Below, piece after piece: positions 1 to 12,289 of a stretch of 64,000 nt of DNA. The stretch lies in contig CM034546.1 of NCBI GenBank assembly GCA_020055645.1, positions 48,546,001-48,610,000 on the forward strand, read 5' to 3'. Both the position numbers and the translations under genes were made by a program. The stretch comes from Tomocerus qinae (Eukaryota; Arthropoda; Collembola; Entomobryomorpha; Tomoceridae). The notes under the pieces are model-generated. The model did not search any database. It was not told the origin of the DNA and worked only from the letters and a program-made list of their open reading frames with translations. How positions within the stretch are numbered: position 1 is the stretch's first letter; every line of letters begins with the position of its first letter.

Positions 1-1277
1 CCTATATTGGCATAATCATATCAGTTTTTGTTGTTATCATCTTTCTTCATGGGGTATCATTTTACAAAGGAGATAATAACGACCCGTTCTTCCTTATCTG
101 CTATGCATATCTGTTGGAAGTCAGTTATTCTCTATCGCCTCAAGCTGATAAAAAAGCGTGGATCAAATTAGTTATCGGCCCGTTCCTACTTATGTTCGTT
201 GTATTAACAAATGCCTACAAAGGAATCGTCACTACAGATTTGACTGAGCCACGTTCAGTCAAAAGAATTGAATCCATGGAACATTTAGCAAACTTATCTG
301 AAATTTCCACTTTCGGTGCTTTGGTCGGTGGTAATGAGTTTGAACCTTTTTATTTATCAGGGTTTTTACAATTTTGGGCTATAGGAAGGTATAACGTAAA
401 ATACAAAAAGCCATTGTTTTTTGAATCGACTGCCGCAATGACAGATATTTTTCATAAGCACAACGAAAGTACAGTCCTTGAAGCCTTGCAAATTCAGAAT
501 TTGGAATTACGAAATTCAAAAAATATTTTTGGGTCTAAGTCTACGTTACCTTGGTATTTTAAAGTGGTGGATGCATATAAAAGTTTTTTTGGTGAGTTTT
601 CTCGCCATAACATTACGCACCCGGAAATTGTAATTAAAATTTTCAATAAACTTCAATTCCCTCCTTTATTCCCGTACACTACTCCTTACGTGTGGATTTC
701 GCAATGCAATAACTATGCAATGATTCTTCAAAAGTCTACTATGCATCGATTTCTTAATGATTCACATTGGAATCCTAAGAGTGGTGGAGTTCAACCTCTC
801 AAACCTTTATATCATGGAATGGAAGAAAACCCTATTATTCCAGTCTCCCATTATATATTATTGGATACTAAGAATATACATCTACTCACCCCACATTTAA
901 GACGAAACTTATTTGTTGTGAGTCAATCTGGTCTCTTTGATTTCTGGTTTGAAAACTTCAAATCATATAAATATACAAGATGTCGTACATGTTGGCCCGG
1001 AAATCTACCTCGACCTTTAGCTTTTAACAATTCCAATATGGCTACAATATTTATAATTGCTGCGTCCATTTTACTAGCGTCTTTAATAGCTTTCTTTACG
1101 GAATTCACATGGTATCTAAAAAAGAAATTATGGAAATTTCTTTGTGACGTTTGGAAAGCTACAAGAATCACCAAAAATAGAATCGTCACCGGAATTTATT
1201 TAATTTATAAGATCATTTTTTGTACTCGTTCTTCTACTTTCAATTATGTATTTCACAATCGTCATCACAGTAAATAA
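1..1277 (+). CDS. Ionotropic-receptor-like channel, 5' part outside window
   Basis: C-terminal part of a divergent ionotropic receptor, an arthropod relative of ionotropic glutamate receptors used in chemosensation at the dendritic membrane. Reading is open from base 3, so the start lies upstream of the window. In order: the first membrane segment (about bases 3-65), a short pore loop (about 80-140), the second membrane segment (about 160-225, ending in VLTNAYKG), the S2 ligand-binding lobe with conserved SQCNN, DSHWNP and SQSGLFDFWFEN stretches, a C-R-T-C cysteine pair, and a last membrane segment around bases 1035-1105. It aligns almost base for base with the next gene at an offset of 4,624 bp, which sets the tandem unit length. 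AATAAA lies at 1350-1355. No frameshift is seen. The IR family call rests on topology and divergent motifs, so ligand and exact subfamily are unknown. Confidence 0.8.
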   Translation, partial: YIGIIISVFVVIIFLHGVSFYKGDNNDPFFLICYAYLLEVSYSLSPQADKKAWIKLVIGPFLLMFVVLTNAYKGIVTTDLTEPRSVKRIESMEHLANLSEISTFGALVGGNEFEPFYLSGFLQFWAIGRYNVKYKKPLFFESTAAMTDIFHKHNESTVLEALQIQNLELRNSKNIFGSKSTLPWYFKVVDAYKSFFGEFSRHNITHPEIVIKIFNKLQFPPLFPYTTPYVWISQCNNYAMILQKSTMHRFLNDSHWNPKSGGVQPLKPLYHGMEENPIIPVSHYILLDTKNIHLLTPHLRRNLFVVSQSGLFDFWFENFKSYKYTRCRTCWPGNLPRPLAFNNSNMATIFIIAASILLASLIAFFTEFTWYLKKKLWKFLCDVWKATRITKNRIVTGIYLIYKIIFCTRSSTFNYVFHNRHHSK

Positions 1278-2990
1278 TATCTGAAGGTAAATTTTACCTT
1301 TTAAAATATCTTGTTATCTAAGTGTCATTTCTAATATTATAACAATCACAATAAACAGACCAAAGCCTCGATTTCGAGAATCGTTGTTGATTAAAAATTT
1401 AGGCATATTATTTTGCATTCATAATTAGTTAATACTGGTGATTATAATGATATCAATAATAATACGCTTTGGTTGCATTTTTTGCTAATTAAACAGGAAT
1501 TTTATTTGCAAACACTTTCAATTATTTTTAATTGCCTGGATTGGATATTTCAGATATTAATACAAAGGAAATTCGCATTACTTGATTGTATTGCACATTA
1601 TGATATATGATTGGGTTTAGATAGAACTGGCATATTGCTTGTTCATAACAAATCATACAATATAGTAGAAAGGAGGTCACATGAAACAAAAATCGAAAAA
1701 GTAAACTAACTATCTATGTAAACTTCTTAGGTCAAATGAGTGGGAAGTCCAATAATATTAAAGTCAAGACATGAAAAATAGACATGACAAGAAAAGTCGT
1801 GTTGACGTATAATATATTCATTCCTACTTTGCTTCTTGCAAAAAAATAATAATTGAAAAAATTAAGCATTTAGAAAATTATTTAAATAATTCAATTTTAA
1901 AAGTAAGACTGTATAAACAATTACGAACTACTGCTTGGCATGAAATGTTTTCTGGTACACGAAGAATCTCCAACTTAACCCTGTCATATGTGAAGTAGAA
2001 ATATATTTTTGAAACCCTGTATTCATGTATACAATTTATCTATTTCCCAGCTCTTACCTATCTCTGCTTACTCTACAAGAAATACACTTTTTCAAACGGC
2101 CAAAATGGTTGGTGTTTGATATCGGAGAAACAACATGTATTCGAAGCTAGGTACTAAGTATCACCATAATGTGTTTTATTCTACGAGGACATTTCTGAAC
2201 TAAATAATACGAGGAATGTCAGTGTAAGTAAACACAAGTATCACGCAAGTTAGAACATGAAAACTTCCAAGAACGACTTTTAGAACTAGAACAGGTCTTT
2301 GGACTTGTTACGTATTAAATTTATTAATATAATGGCTGATTTTGCTAACAAATTAGTCATTGTTATTCTGTTCTCCAAAGTTATCACAAAGGTCTTAAAT
2401 CCTCACTAAATATTTCTATTGAGACTAAACCCGAGCTTAGAAAGTCAAATGACCATTAGTATTTAGTTCGTAATCGTAACACTAAATGTAAGGTAACTTA
2501 AAATATATAACCTTATGTATAACTTGATAAATTTACATCAAATATATATTAAGTTTCAGAACGGAGAAACAAGCATTTCCACTTTGGCAGTGCTTTCTTA
2601 TTTGAATCCAAAAATAAAATATGTATATTTATATGGCTGTCATATATTAGTCAAATCTTCCGCATAAATTTTGATTTATTAGTATTAAGCATTTAATTAT
2701 TGAAATTATTCACTTGTATTAATTTACCAGTAATTGAATCTGATATTATGACCATACAATTTTATCATAGACATAATCAGGCTTATTTGTCTTGCACTGT
2801 TAATTTTAAACACTACAGGTGTGAGACATTCAGCTTCCATTCTCAAAATATGAAATACAAAGATAAATAAATTCCACTAATTTGAATAACTTTTCAAATA
2901 GACGTTAACATGTTTAAAAATTTAATGGTTGTATTGGAAATGGATAAGTTAACTATCGTATTAATCTGTTTCACTCTAAGAAGGCATTTT
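1278..2990. other. Intergenic DNA of the IR tandem unit
   Basis: No gene is seen. The stretch holds IR 3' flanking sequence also found after the other IR genes (for example 5903-6620 and 54241-54800), including a block around the words TGAGTGGGAAGTCCAATAAT. Around 2205-2560 there is a first, partial copy of the block that precedes IR start codons. Confidence 0.6.
1350..1355 (+). terminator. Polyadenylation signal AATAAA of the first IR
   Basis: AATAAA lies 73 bp past the stop. It is followed by a conserved short inverted repeat (CGATT-TCGAG-AATCG, about 1369-1383). The same arrangement recurs after the other IR copies. Confidence 0.5.
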
Positions 2991-3475
2991 TGAAACCCTG
3001 TTTTGATTCTAGAGTGAATAATACGAGGAATGTCGGTGTAAGTAAACACAAGTGTCACCTAAGTTAGAACATGAAAGCTTCCAAGAACAACTTTTAGAAC
3101 AGGTCGTTGGACTATTTGAGTATCAAAGTGTCAGTAAAATGGCTGATTTTGCTACCAAATTGGTCAATGATATTTTGTCCTCCAAAGTTACCACAAAGGT
3201 CCAAATCCACACTAAAAATTTCTATTGATACTAAACCCGAGCTTAGAAAGTCAAATGACCATTAGTATTAGTTCATAACACTAAATCTTAAAATTTACAA
3301 CCGTATAAATATATATAAAATATACATTAAGTTGTGTTTAAAACAAACCCTACATTTTCAATCAATAGTTATAAAATATTTAAATTCGGATTAATTGGTC
3401 AATCATATTCCTGAGTCCAAAATAAAGAATTTTCACAAGACTTGATCATAAACTGTTGACCAGTGATTAATAAAT
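2991..3475 (+). promoter_or_regulatory. Conserved IR upstream block (copy before the intact IR)
   Basis: About 480 bp upstream of the ATG recur before other IR starts (12290-12705, 51410-51957, and more distantly before 55995) and as orphans at 7215-7665 and 27530-28015. The proximal 80 bp carry GGTCAATCA, CCTGAGTCCAAAATAAAGAA and an ATAAATATGG start context. This is inferred to be a promoter plus 5' leader; the AAATAAAG stretch could act as a TATA-like box. No experiment supports function. Confidence 0.45.
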
Positions 3476-5902
3476 ATGGCACCATTTTGTGTTTATATTC
3501 TTCTAATGGTTAGATTATCCTCAGAGTGGGAAATAAAAGATGTAGCGGATTTAGAAAAGGAATGCTACATTAATGTGTTATTCGACGAATATGAACTGAC
3601 AGAAGCTCAAGAAACAGTCCTGAATATGCAGCTTCAAAAAATGGATATTCCATATTCAATTGCAGAACCAATACCAGCACCTTATGATATACAACGGGAA
3701 ATTGTTGAAGACTTTATCAGCTCAATATTGCAGAGCCGTGCAATGTGCATAACTTACATCGTTATTGATATCAATGTGTTTGCTATGGATTATTTTGTGT
3801 ATGGCCGTCGTCAATATGTAGCGAACGAGACTACTGGTGATGAGTGGCATTCACGTTGGTTCATTTACTCAGAACATTCTTCTGTCTACTCGCTTGTCCA
3901 AACAGAAGTTTTGGATTTAGTTAAATCAAATGTTAACAAATTCTTTTACGTTGCGCTTGGTTATCAATATTCCAGAATACAAGTAGTTTTTAATAGCCTA
4001 ATTGGCAATAGACCTTGGTTTATGTTGTCTTGGCCAGAGGCAGACAAAGATTTGTTTTTTTTGTGCCCAGTTAACATTGTAAAACTAAAACCGAGTTTTA
4101 AAGAAGAAGAAAGAAGTGTATTTGGTTATAATATGTTGCCTCTATGTTCAGGAATAACGTGCTATGGGAAAAAACTGCGACAAATGGCGATAGAAAACTT
4201 TATTACAAACATCAATGTTGCAAAAACTGCATTTATTACAATAGACGATAAAAACACTGATAAATTTAATGATCCTAAATATTGTGGGCCACCACTTCGT
4301 GATTATGGTGATGCTTATCGCACAGACACATATTTCAATCCAAAGTATGGAATTGCAGTAGTAATTAGTTCTATTATATTTCAGAATTTTCCAAATTCCA
4401 CAATAGGATATAAATATGGAAATCAGAATTGCATGTATTTTAAAAATAACAATGTAGAGGTGAAAATTAAATTCCAACTGCAAAATCTCGAATATTATTA
4501 CAGTGGAGGTCCTTATATCTCTATGATTTCAACAACGGAAGATTCTTTCAGTTTTATTTCTTGTGTCGTTTTAGAAGACGAAAGTCTTTCTTTCTATGGC
4601 TACATTCGGCCTTACCAATTTCATGCCTATATTGGCATAATCATTTCTGTTTGTGTTGTTATTATCTTTCTTCATGGGGTATCATTTTACAAAGGAGATA
4701 ATAACGACCCGTTCTTCCTTATCTGCTATGCATATCTGTTGGAAGTCAGTTATTCTCTATCACCACAAGCTGATAAAAAAGCGTGGATCAAATTAGTTAT
4801 CGGCCCGTTCCTACTTATGTTCGTTGTATTAACAAATGCCTACAAAGGAATCGTCACTACAGATTTCGTGGAACCACGTCCCGTCAAGAGAATTGAATCC
4901 ATGGAACATTTGGCAAGCTTATCTGAAATTTCTACTTTTGGTGCTTTGGTTGGCGGTAATGAGTTTGAACCTTTTTATTTATCAGCTTTTTTACAATTTT
5001 GGGCTATAGAAAGGTATAACGTAAAATACAATAATCCATTTGAGTTTCAATCGATTGCAGCAATGACAAAATATTTTCAAAAGCATAACAAAAGTACAGT
5101 TCTTGAAGCCTTGCAAATTCAGAATTTCGAATTACGAAATTTAAAAAATATTTTTGGGTCTGAGTCTGCGTTACCTAGGTATTTTAAAGTGGTGGATGCA
5201 TATAAAAGTTTTTTTGGTGAGTTTTCTCGCCATAACATTACTCACCCGGAAATTGTAATTAAAATTTTCAATAAACTTCAATTTCCTCCTGGATTCCCGT
5301 ACATTACTCCTTACGAGTGGATTTCGCAATGCAATAACTCTGCAATGATTCTTCAAAAGTCTACTATGCATCGATTTCTTAATGATTCACATTGGAATCC
5401 TAAGAGTGGTGGAGTTCAACCTCTCAAACCTTTATATCATGGAATGGAAGAAAACCCTATTATTCCAGTCTCCCATTATATATTATTGGATACTAAGAAT
5501 ATACATCTACTCACCCCACATTTAAGACGAAACTTATTTGTTGTGAGTCAATCTGGTCTCTTTGATTTCTGGTTTGAAAACTTCAAATCATATAATTATA
5601 CAAGATGTCGTACATGTTGGCCCGGAAATCTACCTCGGCCTTTAGCTTTCAACAATTCCAATATGGCTACAATATTTATATTAGCTGCATCCATTTTACT
5701 AGCGGCTTTAATAGCTATCTTTTCGGAAATCACATGGTCTTTAAAAGATAAATTGTGGAAATTTATTAGTGACGTTTGGAAAGCTACAAGAATCACCAAA
5801 AATAGAATTGTCACCGGAATATATTTAATTTATAATATAATTTTTTGTACTCGTTCTTCTACTTTCAATTATGTATTTCATAATCGTCATCACAGTAAAT
5901 AA
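3476..5902 (+). CDS. Divergent ionotropic receptor, intact, 808 aa, intronless
   Basis: Predicted ligand-gated cation channel of the arthropod ionotropic receptor family, acting in sensory neuron membranes. The start ATG is shared by all copies (ATGGCACCATTTTG) and is followed by a hydrophobic stretch like a signal peptide (residues 3-17). Residues about 20-380 form a poorly conserved extracellular region including the S1 lobe. Membrane segment 1 is about 385-405, the pore loop 411-429, segment 2 437-458 (ends in VLTNAYKG, a weak counterpart of the SYTANLAAF gate motif). The S2 lobe follows, with a C-R-T-C pair before the last membrane segment at about 731-752 and a short cytoplasmic tail. 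Length and topology fit an IR; there are no introns. The channel core and 3' end are nearly identical to the other IRs here, while the N-terminal half matches the broken copy at 12706 and not the one at 51958. AATAAA at 5977-5982. The ligand cannot be told. Confidence 0.85.
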   Translation: MAPFCVYILLMVRLSSEWEIKDVADLEKECYINVLFDEYELTEAQETVLNMQLQKMDIPYSIAEPIPAPYDIQREIVEDFISSILQSRAMCITYIVIDINVFAMDYFVYGRRQYVANETTGDEWHSRWFIYSEHSSVYSLVQTEVLDLVKSNVNKFFYVALGYQYSRIQVVFNSLIGNRPWFMLSWPEADKDLFFLCPVNIVKLKPSFKEEERSVFGYNMLPLCSGITCYGKKLRQMAIENFITNINVAKTAFITIDDKNTDKFNDPKYCGPPLRDYGDAYRTDTYFNPKYGIAVVISSIIFQNFPNSTIGYKYGNQNCMYFKNNNVEVKIKFQLQNLEYYYSGGPYISMISTTEDSFSFISCVVLEDESLSFYGYIRPYQFHAYIGIIISVCVVIIFLHGVSFYKGDNNDPFFLICYAYLLEVSYSLSPQADKKAWIKLVIGPFLLMFVVLTNAYKGIVTTDFVEPRPVKRIESMEHLASLSEISTFGALVGGNEFEPFYLSAFLQFWAIERYNVKYNNPFEFQSIAAMTKYFQKHNKSTVLEALQIQNFELRNLKNIFGSESALPRYFKVVDAYKSFFGEFSRHNITHPEIVIKIFNKLQFPPGFPYITPYEWISQCNNSAMILQKSTMHRFLNDSHWNPKSGGVQPLKPLYHGMEENPIIPVSHYILLDTKNIHLLTPHLRRNLFVVSQSGLFDFWFENFKSYNYTRCRTCWPGNLPRPLAFNNSNMATIFILAASILLAALIAIFSEITWSLKDKLWKFISDVWKATRITKNRIVTGIYLIYNIIFCTRSSTFNYVFHNRHHSK

Positions 5903-7214
5903 TATCTGAAAGGAAATTGTACCATTTAAAATATCTTGTTATCTAAGGATCATTTCTAAAATATTATAAAAAGCACAATAAACAGACCAAAGCCTCGATT
6001 TCGAGAATCGTTGTTTACTAAAAATTTTAAGCATATTATTTTGCATTCATAATTTAGTTATTACTGGTGATTACAATGATATCGATAATTATACACTTTA
6101 ATTGCATTTTTTGCTAAATAAAGAGGAATTTTAGTTGCAAACACTTCCAATTATTTTTAATTTGGCTGGGTTGGATATTTCTGATATTAATATAACGGAA
6201 ATTCACACTACTTGATTGTATTGCACGTATTATGATCTATGGTTATGGTTGGTATTTGATAAAACAGGGATATTGCTTGTTCATGAGATATCATGCAATA
6301 CAGTAGAAAGGAGGTCACATGAAACAAAAATCGATAAAGTAAAATAACTATCTATATAAACTTCTTAGGTCAAATGAGTGGGAAGTCCAATAACATTAAA
6401 GTCAAGGCATGAAAATTAGACATGACAAGAAATGTCGTATACACGTAATGTATTCATTCCCACTTTGCTTTTTTCAAAAAATAATAATTGAAAAAATTAA
6501 GCATTTAGAAAATTATTTAAATAATTCAATTTTAAAAGTAAGACTATAAATATTACGAACTACTGTTTGGCATGAATTATTTTCTGGTATACGAAGAATC
6601 TCCAATTTAACCCTGCCATATGTGAAGTAGACAATGTGTATTTAAAACCTTGTATTCATGTAATCCTTCAGTGGAAGCCAGGTGGTGAATAAGAAATCAT
6701 AAGCAAACACAAACACCGCGAAAGTCAGGAGAAACAACTTCCAGGAATAGGAATGGTATTACTCCTAGAAGGGTTTTAGCAAATAACAAGCATGGCTAAG
6801 TATGATAGTATATAGGATGTAGGAATATTTTATTATAATATGTATGCTTTAAATAACTGAATATTCATATTGCTTTAATATGGCAAAAATAGTTGGTGTT
6901 TGATATTGGAGAAACAACTTTCACTTCCTTTTTGTCAGTCAGTATATAACTATTCAAAAATGAAACCAAAGGCTGACATATAAATTTCAAATCTTCAGCA
7001 TAAATTTATTGATTGATTTGCTATATATATTATGATGGTAATCCTGCACATATGCCTTACACTGTTAGTTTTAATCACTATTATTAGTATAACACCACTG
7101 ATCCGAATCGAATACTTTTTCAAATAAATGTTAAAATATTTTACAATTTGATTTGTAGTGGAAATTAGTAAGTTTACAATTGGTATCATTCTAAGAAAAC
7201 ATTTTCAAAGCCCT
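5903..7214. other. IR 3' flank, no gene
   Basis: Up to about 6620 this follows the IR 3' flank at 1278-1990 closely. From there it runs into sequence found upstream of other IR copies. No coding frame worth keeping was seen. Confidence 0.55.
5977..5982 (+). terminator. Polyadenylation signal AATAAA of the intact IR
   Basis: AATAAA 75 bp past the stop, again followed by the conserved CGATTTCGAGAATCG inverted repeat. Confidence 0.5.
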
Positions 7215-7665
7215 GTTTTGATTCTGTATATTACGAGGAATGTCGGTGTAAGTAAAGACAAGTATAAAGTTAGAACATGAAAGCTTCCAAGAACAACTTT
7301 GAGAACAGGTCGTTGGACTATTTGCGTATTAAAGTTCTCAGTACAATGACTGATTTTGCCAACTAATTGGTCAATGTTATTCCGTCATCCAAATCAGTTA
7401 CCACTAAGGTCTAAATCCGCACTGAAAATTTCTATTGGAACTAAACACGATTTTAGAAAGTTTGATAACCATCTTTATTTTGTTCAAAACACTAAATGTA
7501 ACTTTATATAACCTTCTGTAAGATTTGATAAATCTTTAAAAAATATATAATATGTAGTTGTGCTTAAACCAAACCCTATATTATAAATCAATAGTTATAA
7601 AATATTTTAATTTGGTTTAATTGGTCAATCAAAGTGCTTTTTTATATACTCAATTATAAACGATT
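7215..7665 (+). promoter_or_regulatory. Orphan IR upstream block without a gene
   Basis: Copy of the block that precedes IR start codons (words such as ACGAGGAATGTCGGTGTAAG and a GGTCAATCA near the end). It breaks off near 7670 where the ATG should follow and passes into unrelated sequence. Inferred to be the stump of a lost IR gene. Confidence 0.5.
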
Positions 7666-9005
7666 CGCTAGAGATTAAAAAGGACATAGGTTATTGTGCA
7701 TAAATCCTTTCTATTTCTGTCGCATTAGTAAGTAGACCCTTATTTCCTCGGCGGCCGCAACCTGGATAAAATTTAGACCACAGCGTTGCCGTGATTTGCT
7801 TTAAGTTGTATTATTCCTAAAATGTTCGTCATACAGACACTGCAACATACACTTATTCATGTATTACACATTTACACATCATAATATTACAATGAGTCTT
7901 CCTTAAAACAACTGCATAATATACTACTACTTAATGTTTTAAAACTGCATAAAAATTGTATCAATATTTTTAAGTAATGCAAAAGTATAACAAAGTATAA
8001 CAGCTAGTTACAATAATTTCTTTAAAATGCTACATATTCTAATATTATTCCATTTTTTTCAGTTATATTTCTGAGTACATTTTGCTAATCTACTAAATGA
8101 AACAAAAAAGCAGTGAAAACTAATGTGACAGAATGTATTAACTTTTGCAAATAGCTGATAGAACAACTTTGGAACTGTGTTAAATTACATTTTAACAATT
8201 CACTCCTGTGGACATTATTTTTAATTTCAATATCACGAAACCAAAATGTTTACTTAAGTTTAACACTTGGTAAAAGTTTGCAAGGAATCTAAACAACTAT
8301 TCAAGGAGTTCACACCAATTTTCATAAATAGTAGTTCGAAGTGAACTCATAAATTCCAAAGCTGCTATTCCTATATTCTGGGGTTCATGATTTTTATGAC
8401 ATGATTTCCTTCATTTCCTATTGAAACAACTTCTTCATTTCTCATTTTGATACACTACAGTTATTTCTACATGTCCAATAGATCTTGATCGCTTATATAG
8501 AAAGATATTTACTACTACATGATTCCCCCTTTCCCATTGCTCAAATCGAAAATGATTTTAATTATGAAAATTAAAAAACAATTATTTATTTGACAAGCAA
8601 TTCTATTCGCGCGTTATTAATCTACAAGCTAGCCATTTTGTTATGAAAATTTTATATATTCTCGAAATACATACGCAGGCATCTTATATCAGATATGAAA
8701 ATACAGCCAAAATAATTGCAGATATAAATATGACCCTACAGCTATATGCATTACATTCATGCTAACAATGGCAATAGAAGATCATGTAAATGCAGGTTCG
8801 AGCGATACTAATAAATAAATATTTGACTGTCCAAGCAATACACTATTAGCTTAGTAAAGTGCCAATGTTTTACAGCAGTTTACGTGTACAATGTCCATGC
8901 ATGAACCCGGGGCAGTTTGTATCTGTAATCTGTACTGTTTTCCAAAGCAGAGCTTGAAGTAACAATCTTCTGTTTAAGCTTATCGGCAACGCAGCTTTAA
9001 TTTTA
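7666..9005. other. AT-rich sequence, no gene seen
   Basis: No gene or clear mobile element. Around 7785 lies the word CACAGCGTTGCCGTG, also near 15950 and, inverted, near 17315, so a short dispersed repeat may be present. Confidence 0.4.
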
Positions 9006-9014
9006 GCTTCTTTC

Positions 9015-9880
9015 GAGTTTCGACCAGGGTTGTGGGTCGGGTTTTTTATGGGTTGGGGTTTTTTGGGTTTTTTGGCAAAAAACCCACCCCGCTTCACTTA
9101 AAAAACCCGGGGTTTATTGGGTTTTTTGGGATTTTACAAAACATGCTATAATGTACACTAAAGCTCCATCTATATAAGCAAAACATACTAACTTTGTCAT
9201 ATTTCTATTTGAAACTGTAAACAAATGCATAATCAGGTGGAAACAAAATATTTAGCTTTTATACTTTATAAAATATACTTGCAGTAATTCGTGTGAATAT
9301 ATATAAACATCACGATCGTGATGTGATTATTTGTTTTATGTATATATTTTAATCGCCGTGAAGATATAGGTTTAATTACATAATTAACTTCTACTTACGA
9401 ATTCCCAATGAATGCATAAGTGGAAACATTAATTATACTGAATTTTAATTAATCACTTACATATTTATTACTGTACTGCTTTAAGCTCCATATTAATGAA
9501 GGAATTTCTTAAAGTCATTTAATCAGTAATATATAATAATACATAGTTTTTCACTAGTTATCAAATATAGGTGCTCACGAAAAATACTTCGTGTTAACTA
9601 TGCTAAAACATGTTAAAAATTAAATTTTTATGCCTTAATTTTTGATTTTATGGACGTAAATACTGGTAGTTTTAGGATTACATGGTTGTTGTTATTGTCA
9701 GCTGTAGTTTTCCTATATATACTATAGTATAGGCTTGTATTTATGCCTATAATTATATAAAAAACCCTTAAACCCAAAAAACCCAAAAAACCCTAAAAAA
9801 CCCAAAAAACCCGGGGTCGAGGGTTTTTTCCTAAAAAACCCGGGTTTTTTGATACCTTGGTTTCGACGGAGCGAAAAGGG
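9015..9880. repeat. Block flanked by inverted GGGTTTTTT / AAAAAACCC arrays
   Basis: About 9030-9140 is built of GGGTTTTTT-like words and about 9758-9858 of AAAAAACCC-like words, the reverse complement. Both contain a CCCGGGG or CCCGGGTT core. The 600 bp between are AT-rich and without a gene. The inverted layout suggests the ends of a non-autonomous element, ending just before the IR pseudogene. This is an inference; no target duplication was found. Confidence 0.4.
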
Positions 9881-9911
9881 TTGTGGAAAAAGTGACCGCG
9901 TTTAAAAGATT

Positions 9912-10832
9912 ATGTACTACAACCTGCAACCTCCATACTCAATTACAAAACCAAAATCCATGAATATAGATTATCGGAATATTGATCGCCAATTTATCAG
10001 CCGTGTGGTGTGTATAACTGATATTATATTTGACGTTATTGCGAATGATTTAACAGATTTCTATTATTCTGATTATAAAAGCCGTTTAATTTCAATCATA
10101 ATGAATTTAACTTATTATGTAAATGTACAAGCGGGTCCAAAGTGGTTCAACTACGCAGAACATTCTTCTGTCTACATTCTTGTTCGAAAAAAAGGTTTGG
10201 ATTTTGTTAAATCACATGTTGAAACATTCTTTTTCCATACGCCAGAAAAAAATAACAAAAATGCCGTTTTAGATAGTCCAACCGGAGATAGACCTTGGTT
10301 TATCTTGTCTAGGTCAGGGTCGGATGAAGATTTGATATTTTTGTACCCAGTTTACAAAAAAATAGACAAGAACATTCAAATAGTATTTGCTTATATCATT
10401 GTGCCTCTGTGTTCAGGAATAACTTGCTATGGGAAGCAACTGCGACAAATGGCGATAGTAAACTTTATTGCAAATAGCAAAGTTACAGTATTAGCTTTAA
10501 TTTATGATAACCTAAATGGTCTAATGAATTATCCTGACTATTGTGGGCCAACACTAAGTGATGCTTATCTCACAGACTCATATTTGAATCAAGAATATGA
10601 AATTGCAGTTCTAATTGCTTCGATTATATTTTATAATTTTCCAAATTCCACAATATGCTATTTCAGCCACAAATACCTACAATTGCAAAAAACTAATGCA
10701 TTCCAGTTAGAAATTCAATTCCAAACCCAGAAGTACTACTATCTAATTCCTAATAGTGTCATTATTTCAACAACGGAAGATTCTTTCAGTTTTATTTCTT
10801 GTGTCGTTTTAGAAGACTCTCCACAAAGGTAA
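9912..10832 (+). pseudogene. IR pseudogene, extracellular half only, cut at both ends
   Basis: A 306-codon frame (ATG 9912 to TAA 10832) whose body matches the N-terminal extracellular half of the intact IR at 51958 (shared FISRVVCITDIIFDV and DSFSFISCVVLED stretches). Homology starts near 9920, about 55 residues into a normal IR, so the signal peptide and normal start are missing. It stops dead at 10815 after ...VLED, just before the first membrane segment. The last codons come from unrelated sequence. With no pore and no membrane segments it cannot be a channel; a secreted binding protein is not excluded, but there is no signal peptide. The long open frame suggests recent loss. Confidence 0.75.
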
Positions 10833-12289
10833 AGTACGGGACTGTGTAGGGCTGTACCACATAATGGTTCAGTACCCCTCACCAAAGTCTCTTCGTGTAA
10901 GTCTGTACACTCAGCAAAGTTGTCCGGGAGTCACTGCAAGTAAGCCACCCCAGGCTTGAGCGCTAGCATAGCTCTACTACTATAGTAGATGCTGTGCTCT
11001 CCCCCTAACACACACACAGTACTATCTCTTATATTTTCTGGCAATTGCAGCCATTCCATTTTCAGTTGGTTTGAGAACGATCTATTTCCATAGCTCATAT
11101 TACATTTATTATTGCACCATACTATTTAAGGAGCTTATTTTACGACCACAAGGTTCGAAATAACCGACCGTAAGAAATAACATGTTATTTTTCGAATTCG
11201 CTTTCCAACAAATACAAATAAATGTTAATTAATAAACATATAATAAATGTTAATTAATTAAGCAACCTGTACGTAGATACTTGTTACGAAATATCCTTTA
11301 AGCTTCTAAGCTTTGATATCGAGTATGTTCGGTGTGCTGGATAAGAACCAATACCTTCCCATCCGGATGTCATGATGGGTTGGATGGGATGTTTATCAAA
11401 AGATATTCATCAATTACATACCTAACTATATCATACCTGTAGTATAAAGCTGAGGTGGAATTGCGCAATAAATAGACGGATGGATGAAATTCGTGTTAGT
11501 ACTCCGGCTCGGGGAATTTATGAAATTTTTTGCGATTGAAGTCTTCGGCCTGTCATTGAATTTTGGACTAATATGCAGTCGCTAAATATTACATGTTTCA
11601 ACATTTTTCTAGCACATCTTATGTGCTAGGTTTCAACTAGTATTATATAGAAATATTTTGTATCCTATGTATTATGTATTTGCAATAAAATATAGAAAAT
11701 AGAACTACAAAAGTTACGTATTAAATTAGGGTACATTATATTGATTGCTTTAAATAACTGAATATCCATTGCTTTATGAACTTGTCCAACGTAACTTCTA
11801 GCGTCTTCTCTATTTCTAATTTAAAAGGAATTGTACTAAATAATTGTATCCAGCTTTCATTTGGTAGGTTTAGTAGTCAGTAGTAATCATTTGTGAGGGA
11901 CCCGTTTCAATCCAATGCAATAAGAGTTCGGAAATGTAGTAAGGCTAATAGTAAGGAATAGCGTTATTACTTTCCTTCACTCTTACTAGATCACTGTATT
12001 TCAAAATCCGGAAATCCTTTTCTGAATACGTCCGAAAGTCTCAAGTCGGCAAACCCAAATCGGAACTACGTATGCATAGACAGGCAAAATGCCTCTATCT
12101 ATTTGTACATATTATTATTTAGATCATTTTAACTCTTTTATTTATATTTTTGATTTGAGATTAATTCTTTTGTTTAGAAAATTACGTTTTTTACATTTTC
12201 ACTAAAAATTTTCTGAATTGATACAATAGTCTTCGGTTGTGATATAGCAAATATTATAACCGATTTAAATTTTTTGCCTACTGAATAAT
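10816..12289. other. No gene; unique sequence then IR-cluster repeat
   Basis: About 10816-11030 is an unidentified segment that replaces the missing IR half. About 11750-12100 matches 54830-55190 (a block with the word AAGGAATAGCGTTATTACTT), so it is a duplicated part of the IR unit. Confidence 0.45.

Noticed and set aside
923..1189. Minus-strand frames opposite the IR 3' ends (also at 5596-5814, 14814-15080, 53958-54233)
   Set aside because: They recur only because the IR sequence does and mirror its codons; shadows of the IR gene.
8870..9097. Lys/Pro-rich minus frame
   Set aside because: Made largely of the GGGTTTTTT simple repeat.
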